Assembly (NCBI GenBank): GCA_026874595.1 | Contig: CM049316.1 | Coordinates: forward strand, 932,001-996,000 | Source: Sipunculus nudus | Taxonomy: Eukaryota > Annelida > Sipuncula > Golfingiida > Sipunculidae | Reading direction: 5' to 3' | DNA: 64,000 bases | In this document: positions 24,477-35,190 of the stretch, one piece after another | How the letters are laid out: each line of letters starts with the position of its first letter | Numbering within the stretch: the stretch's first letter is position 1 | The notes under the pieces: model-generated | What the model saw: the letters and a program-made list of their open reading frames with translations, nothing else | Database searches by the model: none | What the model was told of the DNA's origin: nothing | Made by a program: the position numbers and the translations under genes

Positions 24477-25600
24477 CAGTGAAGCCAGCTTATAGTCATG
24501 TCGGTGGTGCATGCCTAAATTATGATAATAACCAGAATGTGACATTATGCAGGTTTCAACATCGATGTCCTTTTGAGTCATAGAAGAAGGGTTATGTCTC
24601 AACCGATATTAAATAAATCATTAACAAAAAGGAAACAGAAACGTTTATGAATATTCTTATTGCACAACAGCATATCAAATTACGTTTATGCGCACCTGAC
24701 AATTTATTTTCTGTAAGTTTTGTGCAGCATGCCGCAATAACTGACAAAAATCCGACTTGCTAACAGAAAGAGACATAGCATCTGGGTCACAAGGTCAAAT
24801 GTCTGGAAATATGCGGCAAGATTATAATTTTATGTGTAGGCAAACTATTTATTATAATTTTTATTTATAATTATTATTTTCCCCGACTCTGGCGTCTTAT
24901 TTTCGGGTATCTTATTAATTACTCAAACTTCAATGAACGTCTTTATGATAGGACTGTTTGGGGAGCGGGCATCAGCGCCATGCCACTGTCAACTTTCTGA
25001 AGTTTCGCCGCGATTGAGGTTTTGGACCGAGTATCTCATCCAGTGCTCACAAAACCTCCACCTTTCGTGGACCCTTAAAGGGGATTTCCAGTCGCAAGCA
25101 ACGTTTAGAGCTCATGCATCATATCATCTCAGCGAAACTTCACCGAGGTGTAAACTACGACCTTGTAAAGGCCAGGAGTTCATTATGTATGACATGTGAT
25201 CGCAAACAATCCATTGTTTATGTACGAAGAAACGCGATGATCTGGATTACCGTGGTATCTTAAGACGTTAATTAGCTAAGTGACGGGGACCGACCGGCAT
25301 GTATCACTGCACTTGCCTGAAGCACACAGGTGGGAGATGAGATCGTTTGATACGCCTGACCGATTACAGGCTCTTGGCCTCGTTGATCGCCGTGTCGGCG
25401 TCTGATGTGATATTAACTGCGATCTGGTATCACTGCCATGGGTTCCAAGCACGACAATAAACGGGATTATGACAATATTCCATGATATTAAACGGTCAGA
25501 TTTACCATTGTTTATATAGGAAATGGTTTGGGAATTCAGATTTTTGTGACAATAAGCGGGATTTTCTATTAACCAATATGACACAAAGTGGGCTCGACTG
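24477..25600. mobile_element. TA-flanked pogo/Tigger-like MITE (X), intact copy
   Basis: The left end is TA then CAGTGAAGCC...TAGTCATGTCGGT. The right end, read inverted, is CAGTCGAGCC...TGTCATATTGGT, then TA. I count about 20 of 29 matching terminal positions. TA duplication with a CAGT start is typical of Tc1/mariner-pogo elements. The interior is more GC-rich than its surroundings and has 88- and 110-codon frames with no recognisable transposase domain, so it is non-autonomous. A second copy, heavily interrupted, spans 46756-53153. This copy supplies its empty site at 24940-24963. Confidence 0.65.
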
Positions 25601-26632
25601 TATCTCATATTTCACATGACAGCTCTGTATCAAACCTCTAGTATTGTGCAAGCCCAAGAGACTGTGTGGTATTCTCAAAGAGAGAATCACAGAGACGGCG
25701 CAAGAGAGGGAGACCACCCTTCTGCTGTTACAATATGGTTAACTGATTTGGAATAAAGTCAAGTGTTTACCAACCTCATCTTATGTGGATCTCTCTCACC
25801 CTGGGTTACAAGTGAAACACACACAAAATCACATTAATATGAAACAATAATATGGCAAGAAAATCAATATAGTTTTATGTACATGTACTATGTACATGAA
25901 CTATGTACAAAAAATATGCTATCTTAATATTTTACAGGAGGCAAAAAAAGGGAGGGGGGGGGGCAAATTTCTCTTATGTAATACTAATTATATATAACAA
26001 ATTTAATAAAGAATAACCATATACAATAACTGAAAATTTGTAATAGTTACTGAATCAAGATAAATCAATTTAAACATTCATAGTTTAGGATAGTTATCTA
26101 AATGTATGAACTCCAATGGTTTTAATTTCTCTTAAAGGCAAATTTATGTTAGCAATTAGATGCCATTTAGTACGGAAGCTTGGATAAAATCCAGCTGAAC
26201 CCAACTATCAGAGCTTTATTAACCATTGTTCATAAAGCGTATCCTCTCTTGGTGATCAAGGGTTGGACACTAATAACCCAATAAACCTGATCACAGGCTT
26301 CTTTGTTCACAAAGTCGCAATAAATACACTACAATTTCAGACATGAACTGTTAATGAGAATATTCAGACTTGACCCTGAGTACAGATTTTATATCTTATA
26401 TTATCATAAATTATTATGCCTTATAACATTTCCTCATATTAATTTCTTATTGCATGTTCTCATGAAACAAGGTATAATACACATACTTAGATAAAAAGAC
26501 CAAGAAGACAAGTGACTGATTTTTTTAAAAAGATGTAAATTACTTTTAAAAGCTGTTTAGTGGATTTATGATAGAAACCAAAATTGAATATCCTGTTGAA
26601 TATCTCCAGGCTAGACTGAGGTTTTCTCTCTG
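25601..26632. other. Unassigned AT-rich sequence with a purine tract
   Basis: No gene recognised. A purine-rich run (AAAAAAAGGGAGGGGGGGGG) is at about 25945-25964. A short TGTACATG/CATGTACA palindromic cluster lies near 25876-25910. Confidence 0.45.
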
Positions 26633-26650
26633 ACACACACACACACACAC
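26633..26650. repeat. (CA)n microsatellite
   Basis: About nine CA repeats immediately left of the TGTAACAGGG start of the candidate LTR. Confidence 0.9.
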
Positions 26651-26654
26651 ATAT

Positions 26655-26830
26655 TGTAACAGGGTGACATAAAAGCAAACCAAACTGTCTCGCTAGTGAA
26701 GCTTGCTTTTCTAGCAAAGTGGTTGGAACGCTGGACATGTGTGCCATCGATATAGGTTTGAATCCGGAATCGGCCCAATATTTTCCTCTGAGCAATTTGT
26801 CTTTATAACAAATGGGGGCTCGTCTGGGAA
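26655..26830 (+). mobile_element. Possible short LTR with proline-tRNA-type primer site
   Basis: A 156-bp segment begins TGTAACAGGG and ends TTATAACA (26655-26810), the TG...CA form of an LTR. Two bases later, TGGGGGCTCGTCTGGGAA (26813-26830) matches the 18-nt site complementary to the 3' end of tRNA-Pro, used by many LTR elements, at 16 of 18 positions. The segment also has tRNA-promoter-like boxes: TAGCAAAGTGG (26712-26722, A-box-like) and GGTTTGAATCC (26755-26765, B-box-like). It may be a TRIM-type miniature element, or a tRNA-derived SINE in which the primer site is chance. I could not find a second LTR or any gag/pol frame. Confidence 0.35.
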
Positions 26831-27481
26831 TGACAGCAAACTTTGTGACCAAGGGAATTACTGCCACCTAGTGTGACTCCTGGGATGGTTAATCTTGTTC
26901 TTATAGCAGAACGCTTTTCAGAGGGGGGGGGGGGGTGTTATTTTTCTTCTGCAGAAGACACAGCAGAACATTTAAAAGTTATAACAGAAAATAAGGAATT
27001 AATCAAGAGCCACAAAAAACTCTGTAGATGAGTAAACATCATATGAATATATGAAATAATAGCCAATAGTAAAGTGGTTCTTTGATCAGCTGGTATTGGT
27101 TTCAGTCATAAAAATTACTCAATGTGGGGATGGCCTGGTTTTAAATCCAGACACATGCAGGCAGAACATTATTAAGGGGATAATTCATGGAATTGAAGAG
27201 GGGACAATTGAGCAAGGTTATCATTCATGGAAATGAACAGATCACTATTGTGATTGGCAGCAGATATCTGATGAAGATGTCACTTAAGCTTTATGACAAG
27301 GGTCAAACCATAGCCCTTCATGATCAGTTCCACTCTTTAATACCTTAATCACCCGGCCATGTCCCACTCCTTGTTATTGTACTAAGTCTTGTGTGAGCTT
27401 TGATGTAGAGGAATGTATATCATCTTGGTTTTGCTGGAAATGAACAATTCCTCTGAATTGTTTAACAAGAGATCAAGAAAG
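26831..27481. other. Unassigned sequence with a G-run
   Basis: A pure G tract of about 13 is at about 26921-26933. No gene, second LTR or element end is recognisable. Confidence 0.45.
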
Positions 27482-28192
27482 CCAAAATGTTAATACTTTA
27501 TGACATATCTTGGACCAAGCAGAAAGGCCATTATAGTCTGCAGAAAGTAGGTCAACACAGGTGGTGCCACCTGCAGGTCAAAATTAATAGCAGTCATATG
27601 CTCAATATTCCTGTAAAATTTGGTGCTGAAGGCTGCAGTGGTTCCTGAGATATTTGGTATCACATATAGCATAATGAATAAAAACAACAAATTGCCAAAT
27701 TTTGCGATTGACAACTCCTGTGAAGACGCCATCTTGAAAATAATTTGACTGGATTATTACTAATTGTATCTCCTTTTCTTTGAGGAACGGTTTACTTTGA
27801 TATGAGTGCCAATATATCAAAACTTCAGGACATATCTTGGAAAAGCAAAAAAAAAAAAAAAAAACAAAAAACAAAAAAAAAACATGACAATCTTCAGAAA
27901 GTAGGTAACACCGGCAGGTCAAAATCATATAGCAGTCTGTCCTTAATATTCCTGTGACATCTAGTGCTGAAGGCTTCAGCAGTTCCTGAGATATTTGGTA
28001 ACACACATAGGATAATGTATTGAAACACAATAAATTGCCAAATTTTGTCACTGACAAAATTTGAACTTTTGTAAAGACACCATCTTGACATTAAATTTTT
28101 CTGAATTTTTACTCATTTTGTTCCCCTTCCTCTAAAGAACTGTTTACAATGTAATGAAAGCCAAAATGTTAATACTTTTTGACATATCTTGG
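27482..28192. repeat. 325-350-bp tandem repeat, left part
   Basis: Units are marked by CATATCTTGG at 27504, 27831 and 28183 (spacing 327 and 352). Each unit has a GTAGGTCAACAC word, GGTGGTGCCACCTGCAGG or a decayed form, CAATATTCCTGT, and TGAAGGCTGCAGTGGTTCC followed by TGAGATATTTGGTA. Family A copy C breaks the array at 28193, and it resumes at 33986. A poly-A/C-interrupted run lies at about 27847-27883. The 151-codon reverse frame across 27602-28057 is an accident of the repeat. Confidence 0.8.
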
Positions 28193-28899
28193 AACAAGGC
28201 CTACAGGCCTCATGCGAACCTGTGCATATGGATATACACCAGGTATAACGCTTCAATGCTGAACCACTACTTTTCATATATATGAACAATGCAAGTACTA
28301 AACATCTGAACAAGAAACAATACACAAACATCACTGCTGAAATTCTCGCATGGGTGCACACAACACAAAAAATTATTGTAGGTGGCACCACCAGTCTTGT
28401 ATACAACAAAGCTATTTGACATGTATAAATATGCCCAATTTCAGGCTGATATATCAAATTCCTCCGTAGAATTAAGCAGGCACATACACTTTGCAAAAGT
28501 CATTGCAGATGGCGACACCTGTCTTGTGAACGAGAAAGCCATTAAAGACACATAGACAGGTCAGAATAACAGGCCAATACATCAAACTTACCTTGAGTCT
28601 GATGCATTGGGCTGACCAGGCTTAGGTGACAAAGGCTGTTGCCCCCGAGTGTACTGTGACAAATTACTGGCTCAGGCTACTGCACTGAGTGAACTCTTGA
28701 CCTGCACCTGGCTAGACTGAGTGAACCTTTGACCTGTACCTGGCTGCACTGAGTGAATTCTTGATCTGTTGCATAATCTGACACAGTTGGCAGTCTGCTA
28801 AAGCTATAAATAAATCCAGACTGACCTTTTGCCTGTTGCAAATCTGAAATAGTAGCCACACAATTGCATAAGCTCACAGATTGGCTCCATATGCATGCC

Positions 28900-29250
28900 C
28901 TTACCGAAACTTATGCATGGAACACGCCTGGAACATGCCTGGAAAGCGCCTGGATGCATGGAACGTGCATGGAACGTGCATGGAACACGCCTGGGTAAAA
29001 ACTCTATTTTTTTCAGTGTGCATGGACATGCATGGATATGCATGGAACATGCATGGATATCGCCTGGACTTGCATGGATATCGACTGGACTTGCCTGGGA
29101 AACAAGGAAACACATTTTCAGACACCTTTTCAGGTGTCTGAATGTGCCTGGATATGCATGGATTTTGCATGGAATATGCATGGGTAAAATTAACTCTACT
29201 GATTTAGCCTGGTTAGCCAGAATTGAGCTTGCATGGATCATGCATGGACC
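28900..29250. repeat. Left subterminal array (GCATGGA / GCCTGGA words)
   Basis: Irregularly spaced GCATGGAA, GCCTGGAA and GCATGGATAT words in one orientation. A self-complementary CAGACACCTTTTCAGGTGTCTG-like hairpin is at about 29119-29141. Overlapping open frames here in several phases (86, 120, 89 and 145 codons) are rich in Met/His/Gly/Trp/Ala because of the CATGGA words, and are not genes. Confidence 0.8.
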
Positions 29251-31274
29251 ACTTTAGATTACATTTTCTGACAAAGTCACTGCCTGGATTTGCCTGGAAC
29301 AAAAGTCACTTGTAAAATGTGTTGGTGACTTGCTTAGCCAGTTTCAAAACTATACCTGCCACGTGACACCAGTGTCTACACACTGCTGGTGAGGGATTTC
29401 ATGCAGCCATCTTGCTGTTACAATCATCTTAAACAGGAGAAGTGACCTACATTCTAATCACCTAAAATCTTATAGAAGAGGAGTCATCAGCCTATGCATC
29501 TCTGTTGGTGAGTATTTAAAAAATAACTTTAAATGTACATATTGATATTTATCCTCAATATGGAGAATGAACATGAGAAATCCGTGTCTGTAAACATTAC
29601 CTGATTTGTTCATGAATAAATGCATGTGGCTAACTCAGAATTGCTGATACAGTTTTTAGTTCAGAATAAGGCATTTTAAGCCATGTTTGGTATTTTAAAT
29701 TATCATGCATGAATTGTCTCTTTATATATACTGTTCTAGGCCATATCAGAGGAAAGTTAGATGCCTCACAAAACTTTTGAACATGTTGGTTGACACTGGC
29801 ATATTGAAGTTGACCACTATAGTGTCAGCTAGTGGTATTACTAGATCAAGGACACCCAGTGCGGCTAGGTCAGTTGTTATACACCAAATATCACTCAGAG
29901 TTTGTATGCCAGTAGTGCAGTTAGTATATTTACTGAAGTCACTGACATCACAACTGAATGTTAAACTCTGAGTTTTAAACAAAGAGAAAACCTGACTACG
30001 GTCAAAAGAGGCCTCTCAGTTCTGGCTTCATGCATTATATTATGAAAGAAAATGCAGAAGTCACATGTGTATGGCTAGTAGTAAAATATTACTTCTCTGT
30101 GAGTAATATATTACATATCTGTGAATGATTTTGGAATTATACTAATGGAATTTTCTCTCATTTTTTCTGCATTACTACAATATGACTTAAATTCAGAGTT
30201 AAATTCAAGCTTTAAGGACTCATTCATCATATAATTAAGAAAAATCATTATACTGTCTGCTACCTCAAAGATTCCATCAGGGCAGGAGAAAGAAATTTGA
30301 AGAATGGTGCCAAGAGTATACAGGAATCTCAGTGAAGGTAATATCAGAACATTCTTAAACTGCTAGGGCTGGCACACAGTGAGTTTATTTTTGTCAACAT
30401 GTTTTTATTCATATACTTATGTGGAGATAGGTTTTGCCTCTAAAGCAACATGTCATATCACTGTGTTGGCATTTAAAATACTATTTACATCATACACCTA
30501 AAATTTGAGACGGGGGCTATAAATTTAAACAGCTGATAACAAATTAAAATATATATAATGCAGAATAATTTAAAATAATATAAAATATAATTTTCATATT
30601 TATAATAGCTGAATGGTTAATTAAGGCAGGTTTTACAAGAGTCCATATTTAATCATAGCTGAACATTTATGAACTGGCATTGATAAGAAACCACTGGAAA
30701 AAAGGATTCACACTTCATTAGTAGAATAAATTGTATGTACTCAGCTTTGATCACAGACAGAGACACAGCTGGTTTGCTTTTCCTAAATCCAATGGTTGAC
30801 TTAGAGAGGAACAAAGAAGCAACATAAATTGGAAATAAATGAAGACTCTGAATCAGTGAATGTTCTAATTCTGATATATTTCATCAGATTCTAAAGTATA
30901 AATAAGGTCAAGAGGGTTCTGGGGCAGAAGCACAAAATTGGAGCCCAATACACAGAAAGAAGCAGTCATCACATCATCACTGTGAGATAAACATGGAAAA
31001 GAAAGCATAGAATATAGAATAAAAGACTGGTGAACAAGTGCAGTACCATGTCTTTGCACCTTTTCAGGTGATCTAGTAAATTCTTTAGACTGATCACCCG
31101 TTTAATATAGCACAATAAAATATCCTTTTAACACAAAGTCGCCTTGTTCTGCATTCAAACTGAATTGTTCAAGTGAGATAACACATGAAAGAAGTGTGGA
31201 AATAATACATACCAATATAGGTAACTACATTTTGCTAATTAATGTTTTACGTTCAATGTTTAATGTGTTCATGT

Positions 31275-32085
31275 TAGATGCATGGAATGCACCTAGGAAA
31301 GACCCATGCATGTTCCATGCATAGCCATGTGTTGTAAAGATGCATGGAACATGCCTGGATATTATCCATGCATGTTCCATGCATATCCATGCATTGTAAA
31401 GATCCATGGAACATGCCTGGATATTATCCATGCATGTTCCATGCATAGCCTTACTTGTAAATATGCATGGAACACACCTGGATATTATCCATGCATAGCC
31501 ATGCATTTTAAAGATGCATGGAACATGCCTGGACATTATCCATGCATGTTCCATGCATACCCATGCATTGTTAAGATGCATGGAACATGCCTGGATATTA
31601 TCCATGCATGTTTGATGCATAGCCATGCTAAAGATGCATGGAACATGCCTGGGTATTTTCCATGCATGATCCATGCATACCCATGCATTGTAAAGATGCC
31701 TGGAACACGCCTGGATATTATCCAGGCAAGTTCCATGCATACCCATGTATTTGCATACCCATTTGCCCATGTATTTGCATGCATATAATCATATCTGTGA
31801 TACAAGAACTTGTAGAAATACATGTTGGGCAATACCCATGCATGTCCAGGCGTGTTCCATGCATGTTCCAGGCGTGTCCAGGCATAAACCATGCATGATC
31901 CATGAATCCTTAATTGACTATATACATACATAGAGGTCCCCTTTTAAAAATTTTCTAAGTCCATGCATGGAAAACCAAGAAATCCATGCATGTTCCATGC
32001 ATCGTATCCATGCATCAACTTAGAAATTTTGCAAAATGACCCAGGCAAGTTCCAGGCGTATTCCAGGCGTGGTCCATGCATAAGT
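31275..32085. repeat. Right subterminal array (TCCATGCA words, inverted)
   Basis: About eight loose units of about 55-62 bp at 31280-31760 combine GATGCATGGAACATGCCTGG, ATTATCCATGCATG and TTCCATGCATA. Because GCATGG and CCATGC both occur in each unit, single strands can fold locally. Outer units (31840-31895 and 31960-32085) carry CCAGGCGTGTTCC words mirroring the left array. The 181- and 160-codon frames on opposite strands are repeat translations. Confidence 0.8.
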
Positions 32086-33985
32086 TTCGGTTAGGGCAGC
32101 CCTGAGGGGCATGACACCCATGTGGTGATCACATGATACTCATGATGTGATCACATGCTACCCATGAGATGATCACATGCTGCCAATGAGGTGCTCACAT
32201 GACACCCATGAGGTGATCACATGCCTTGTGCTTGGCTGCACTGATTGAACTGTTGACCTATATTTGGCTGCACTGAATGAACTCTTGAGCTGTTGCCAAA
32301 TCTGAAACAGTTGGCAGTTTCTCAACCTATTCAAGAAACATACACAATCTTGGCCTGTTATGTAACTCTGCTAAAATTTTCAAACACAAACCATTTGAAA
32401 GGGCTCGCCTCTGGGATCATTTCTGTTAATTTCTGACCGTTTTGCAAGAAGAAGACTTTTAAAGTTTTTTTCAGCTTTTTCCCTGTAAAATCTAAGTAAA
32501 TGCAGATAGCAAAAATAAGCTGAATCCATCAACATTTATTTTGTGACAGATAATTGCATAAATTTGGGGATGGTAGCTCCTGCTATTCCTGAGAAATTAT
32601 GAGTTAGTGTACAGATGATATCTAATATCATAAATCTACATTTTTAAAAGCTTTTAAAAAACATTCTTGTCAATATTTTCCATAGATATTCTGAAATCTA
32701 AATGTCTAGAGGCATGATGTAATGGATGCTGATAAACTGGTGCTAGGCTAGATGTATCTGCTTCACACAGCTAACATATATGGTAAAATGACTCAATTCA
32801 ATCTTTATAATTCAGCCAAAATTCATTTTTTGGAACCATAAAAGACAATTATTATTAGAATGATTCAGGGAATTATTCTTGCAAATATTAAACAAACTGG
32901 TCTCAGTATCATCAGTCAAAAAACATTTTGTAGGTTTGTAACTCATATGGGAAATACAGCAAAATGGCAAAGTTCAGCTTCCCATAATTCAGCCAAAAAT
33001 CATTGAACCAAAACCATTTGAACAAACTTGAATTATCAAGATCTAAGGATAATTAATGTGTGAGATTTAAAAATATGGCCCAGTGGTTTTGAGAAGAAGA
33101 TTTTTGTAGCCACTTAGCTAAGATGGGCTCTTACGGCACATGACTAAATTCAGCTTCCCATAACTTAGCCAAAAGTCACTGAACTGAGACCATTTGAACA
33201 AACTTGAATTATCAACATCTAAGGATAATTAATGTGTGAGATTTAAGAATTTGGCCCAGTGGTTTTTGAGAAGAAGATTTTTTAGCCACTTAGCTTAAAT
33301 GGGCTGCTATGTCATATGACTAAATTCAGCTTCCCATGACTTAGCCAAAAGTCACTGAACTGAGACCATTTGAACAAACTTCAGAAAGCACTACCCTAGG
33401 ATCATTTCTGTGCGATATTAAACAATTTGGCCATATCGTTTCAGAGAAGAAGTTATTTGTAGACTTCAGTATGATATGGGCACTGATGACCCCTGTACAA
33501 AAAAGGCCGATGCAGGTGGCGCCACCAATACATCAATTTCAGATATGACTCATGTGACCAACATTGGCATAAAATTTGGTGATGATAGCTCAAGCCATTT
33601 CTGAGATTGTAATTTTAGTATGCTTTTTTGGACAGATGACTAAGTTCAACTTCCTGTAACTCAGCCAAAAATCACCGAACTTAAACTATTCGAACAAACT
33701 TGAGAAAGATTGTTCCAGAAATCATTTCTGTAAAATATTGGACAATTTGGCTGAACAGATTCGGAGAAGAAGATTTTTTAAGCTTTTTTAGCTTTTTCCC
33801 TATAAAACCTAAGACAATGCAGTTAGCCAAAAAATAAGCAAAATCCGATAGAGTTTTTTAGATGACTAATTTTATGCATAAAATTTGATGATCCTAATTC
33901 TTGCCCTTTTTCAAGATAGTATGGGTTAACGTACCGACAACGGACGCCGCCAAACCATCGCATAAGCTCACAGGTTCGCTAAAAA

Positions 33986-34775
33986 GCAGAAAAGGCCATT
34001 AAAGTCTGCAGAAAGTAGGTCAACACAGATGGTGCCACCTGCAGGTCAAAATTAATAGCAGTCATATGCTCAATATTCCTGTGAAATTTGGTGCTGAAGG
34101 CTGCAGTGGTTCCTGAGATATTTGGTAACACATATAGCATAATGTATAGAAACACCACAAATTGCTAAATTTTGCAATCAACAAATTTTGAATTTCCATG
34201 AAAATGCCATCTTGAAATAATTTATACTCATTTTATCTCCTTTTCATTAATGATCTGTTTACTTTGATATGAAAGCCAATCTTTTAATACTTTATCACAT
34301 ATCTTGGAAAAAGCAAAAAACAACATTACAATCTGCAGGTCAACAAAGGTGGCGCTACCTGCGCCTCAAAATAAAAAATCAGTCACATCCTCAATATTCC
34401 TGTGAAATTTAGTCTTGAAGGCTTCAGCAGTTCCTGAGATATGTGGTAACACACAGTATTATGTATGGAAACACAACAAATTGCCAAATTTTGTCAATCA
34501 CAACTTTTGTGAAGACATTATCTTGACAATAATTTTTCTAAATTTATACTCATTTATGTTACCCTTCATCTAAGAACTTGTTGACTCTGATATGAAAGCC
34601 AAGATAATAATACTTTATGACTTATATTGGTAAAAGTGAGAGATCATTTCAGCTTGCAGAAAGTAGGTCAACCCAGGTGCATGGCGCTATCAAAAGCTTA
34701 TTTATGCATATTCATCACATGATAAACGGTTTCATGATGATAGCTGCAGCAGCTGTTGAGATATTTGGTAACAGA
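33986..34775. repeat. 325-bp tandem repeat, right part
   Basis: The array resumes exactly at the Family A tail. Unit marks are at 34298 (CATATCTTGG) and 34621 (CTTATATTGG), about 322 bp apart. Units contain GATGGTGCCACCTGCAGG or GGTGGCGCTACCTGCG and the TGAGATATTTGGTAACA word. The last unit decays after about 34770. Confidence 0.8.
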
Positions 34776-35095
34776 TGATTGATGGTGGACAGTTGATGCT
34801 GGGTCATCACTCAAGTTCATCACTGACTGAACTAAAAAGGTTGGGTTTAGAATCAGATATTATTGATATCAGTCTCATTACAAGTTGCACTTTAATTGCT
34901 TTCCAGGTCATTCTTGTCTGTTCATTCTTGAAGTTTTCATCAGCATTTTGGGAAACATGCAACACAAGGTATCAATATAGGGGCTAGAAGATTTGATTTT
35001 GTTCTACACCTTTCTAACCCCTATGACCAGAACCCATATTCAATCTTGGCTAGAAAGGTACACACTTGTGGTTAGCAGGCTGGGAGGACAGGTTG
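34776..35095. other. Unassigned sequence
   Basis: No gene or repeat boundary recognised. The 70-codon frame at 34775-34987 has no domain. Confidence 0.4.
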
Positions 35096-35190
35096 AATAA
35101 CCTTCCAGTCCCCTTATCATACCAGCACCACATTCAAGTCCCCTTATCATACTAGCATCACATTCAAGTCCCCTTATCATACCAGCACCA
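35096..35190. repeat. Minisatellite, short-unit side
   Basis: Three units of about 30 bp contain CCCCTTATCATACCAGCACC and ACATTCAAGT. These are truncated versions of the 52-bp unit found right of the Tigger-like insertion, lacking the TTGTCACAGCTCAGTTCTCA part. Confidence 0.8.

Larger units (their letters stand above)
28896..32098. mobile_element. Foldback element with GCATGG subterminal arrays
   Basis: The ends are inverted: TGCCCTTACCGAAACTTATG at 28896, and TGCCCTAACCGAAACTTATG read inverted from 32098. The first 25 bp match at 24 positions and similarity continues through CGCCTGGAA words. About 350 bp on the left and 820 bp on the right consist of repeated GCATGGAACATGCCTGGA-type words, in opposite orientation. 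The uninterrupted target in copy A (2495-2520, CACATGCAGCCCTGAGG) places the insertion after ATGCA; a 3-bp GCA duplication is possible but ambiguous. The interior (29270-31250) is ordinary AT-rich DNA with only an unrecognised 88-codon frame. No transposase is seen, so mobilisation in trans is presumed. Confidence 0.75.
28193..33985. mobile_element. Family A Helitron-like element, copy C
   Basis: The head AACAAGGCCTACAGGCC, with GCGAACCTGTGC, is at 28193. The tail CACAGGTTCGCTAAAAA ends at 33985. The insertion site is directly readable: left flank CATATCTTGG, right flank GCAGAAAAGGCCATT, against uninterrupted units at 27504 (CTTGGACCAAGCAGAAAGG) and 34298 (CTTGGAAAAAGC). Entry was therefore between As, with no clear target duplication. 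The copy is itself split by the GCATGG foldback element (28896-32098). The remaining halves follow copies A and B, including GGTGGCGCCACC at 33515. Confidence 0.75.

Noticed and set aside
25945-25964. Polypurine tract as part of an LTR retrotransposon
   Set aside because: It lies left of the candidate LTR and primer site, not before a downstream LTR, and no TG...CA repeat follows it.
27602-28057. 151-codon reverse-strand frame
   Set aside because: It crosses a poly-A/C run and two units of a tandem repeat; no domain, and neighbouring units break the frame.
28804-29257. Several overlapping 86-145-codon frames
   Set aside because: Caused by CATGGA/GCCTGG words of the left foldback array; open in many phases at once.
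29705-29971. 88-codon frame inside the GCATGG foldback element
   Set aside because: No recognisable transposase or other domain, and an overlapping reverse frame of similar length. Left as unknown, not called a gene.
31225-31788. 181- and 160-codon open frames on opposite strands
   Set aside because: They are translations of the GCATGG/CCATGC subterminal repeats. Frames are open on both strands with the same few residues, and no domain is recognisable.
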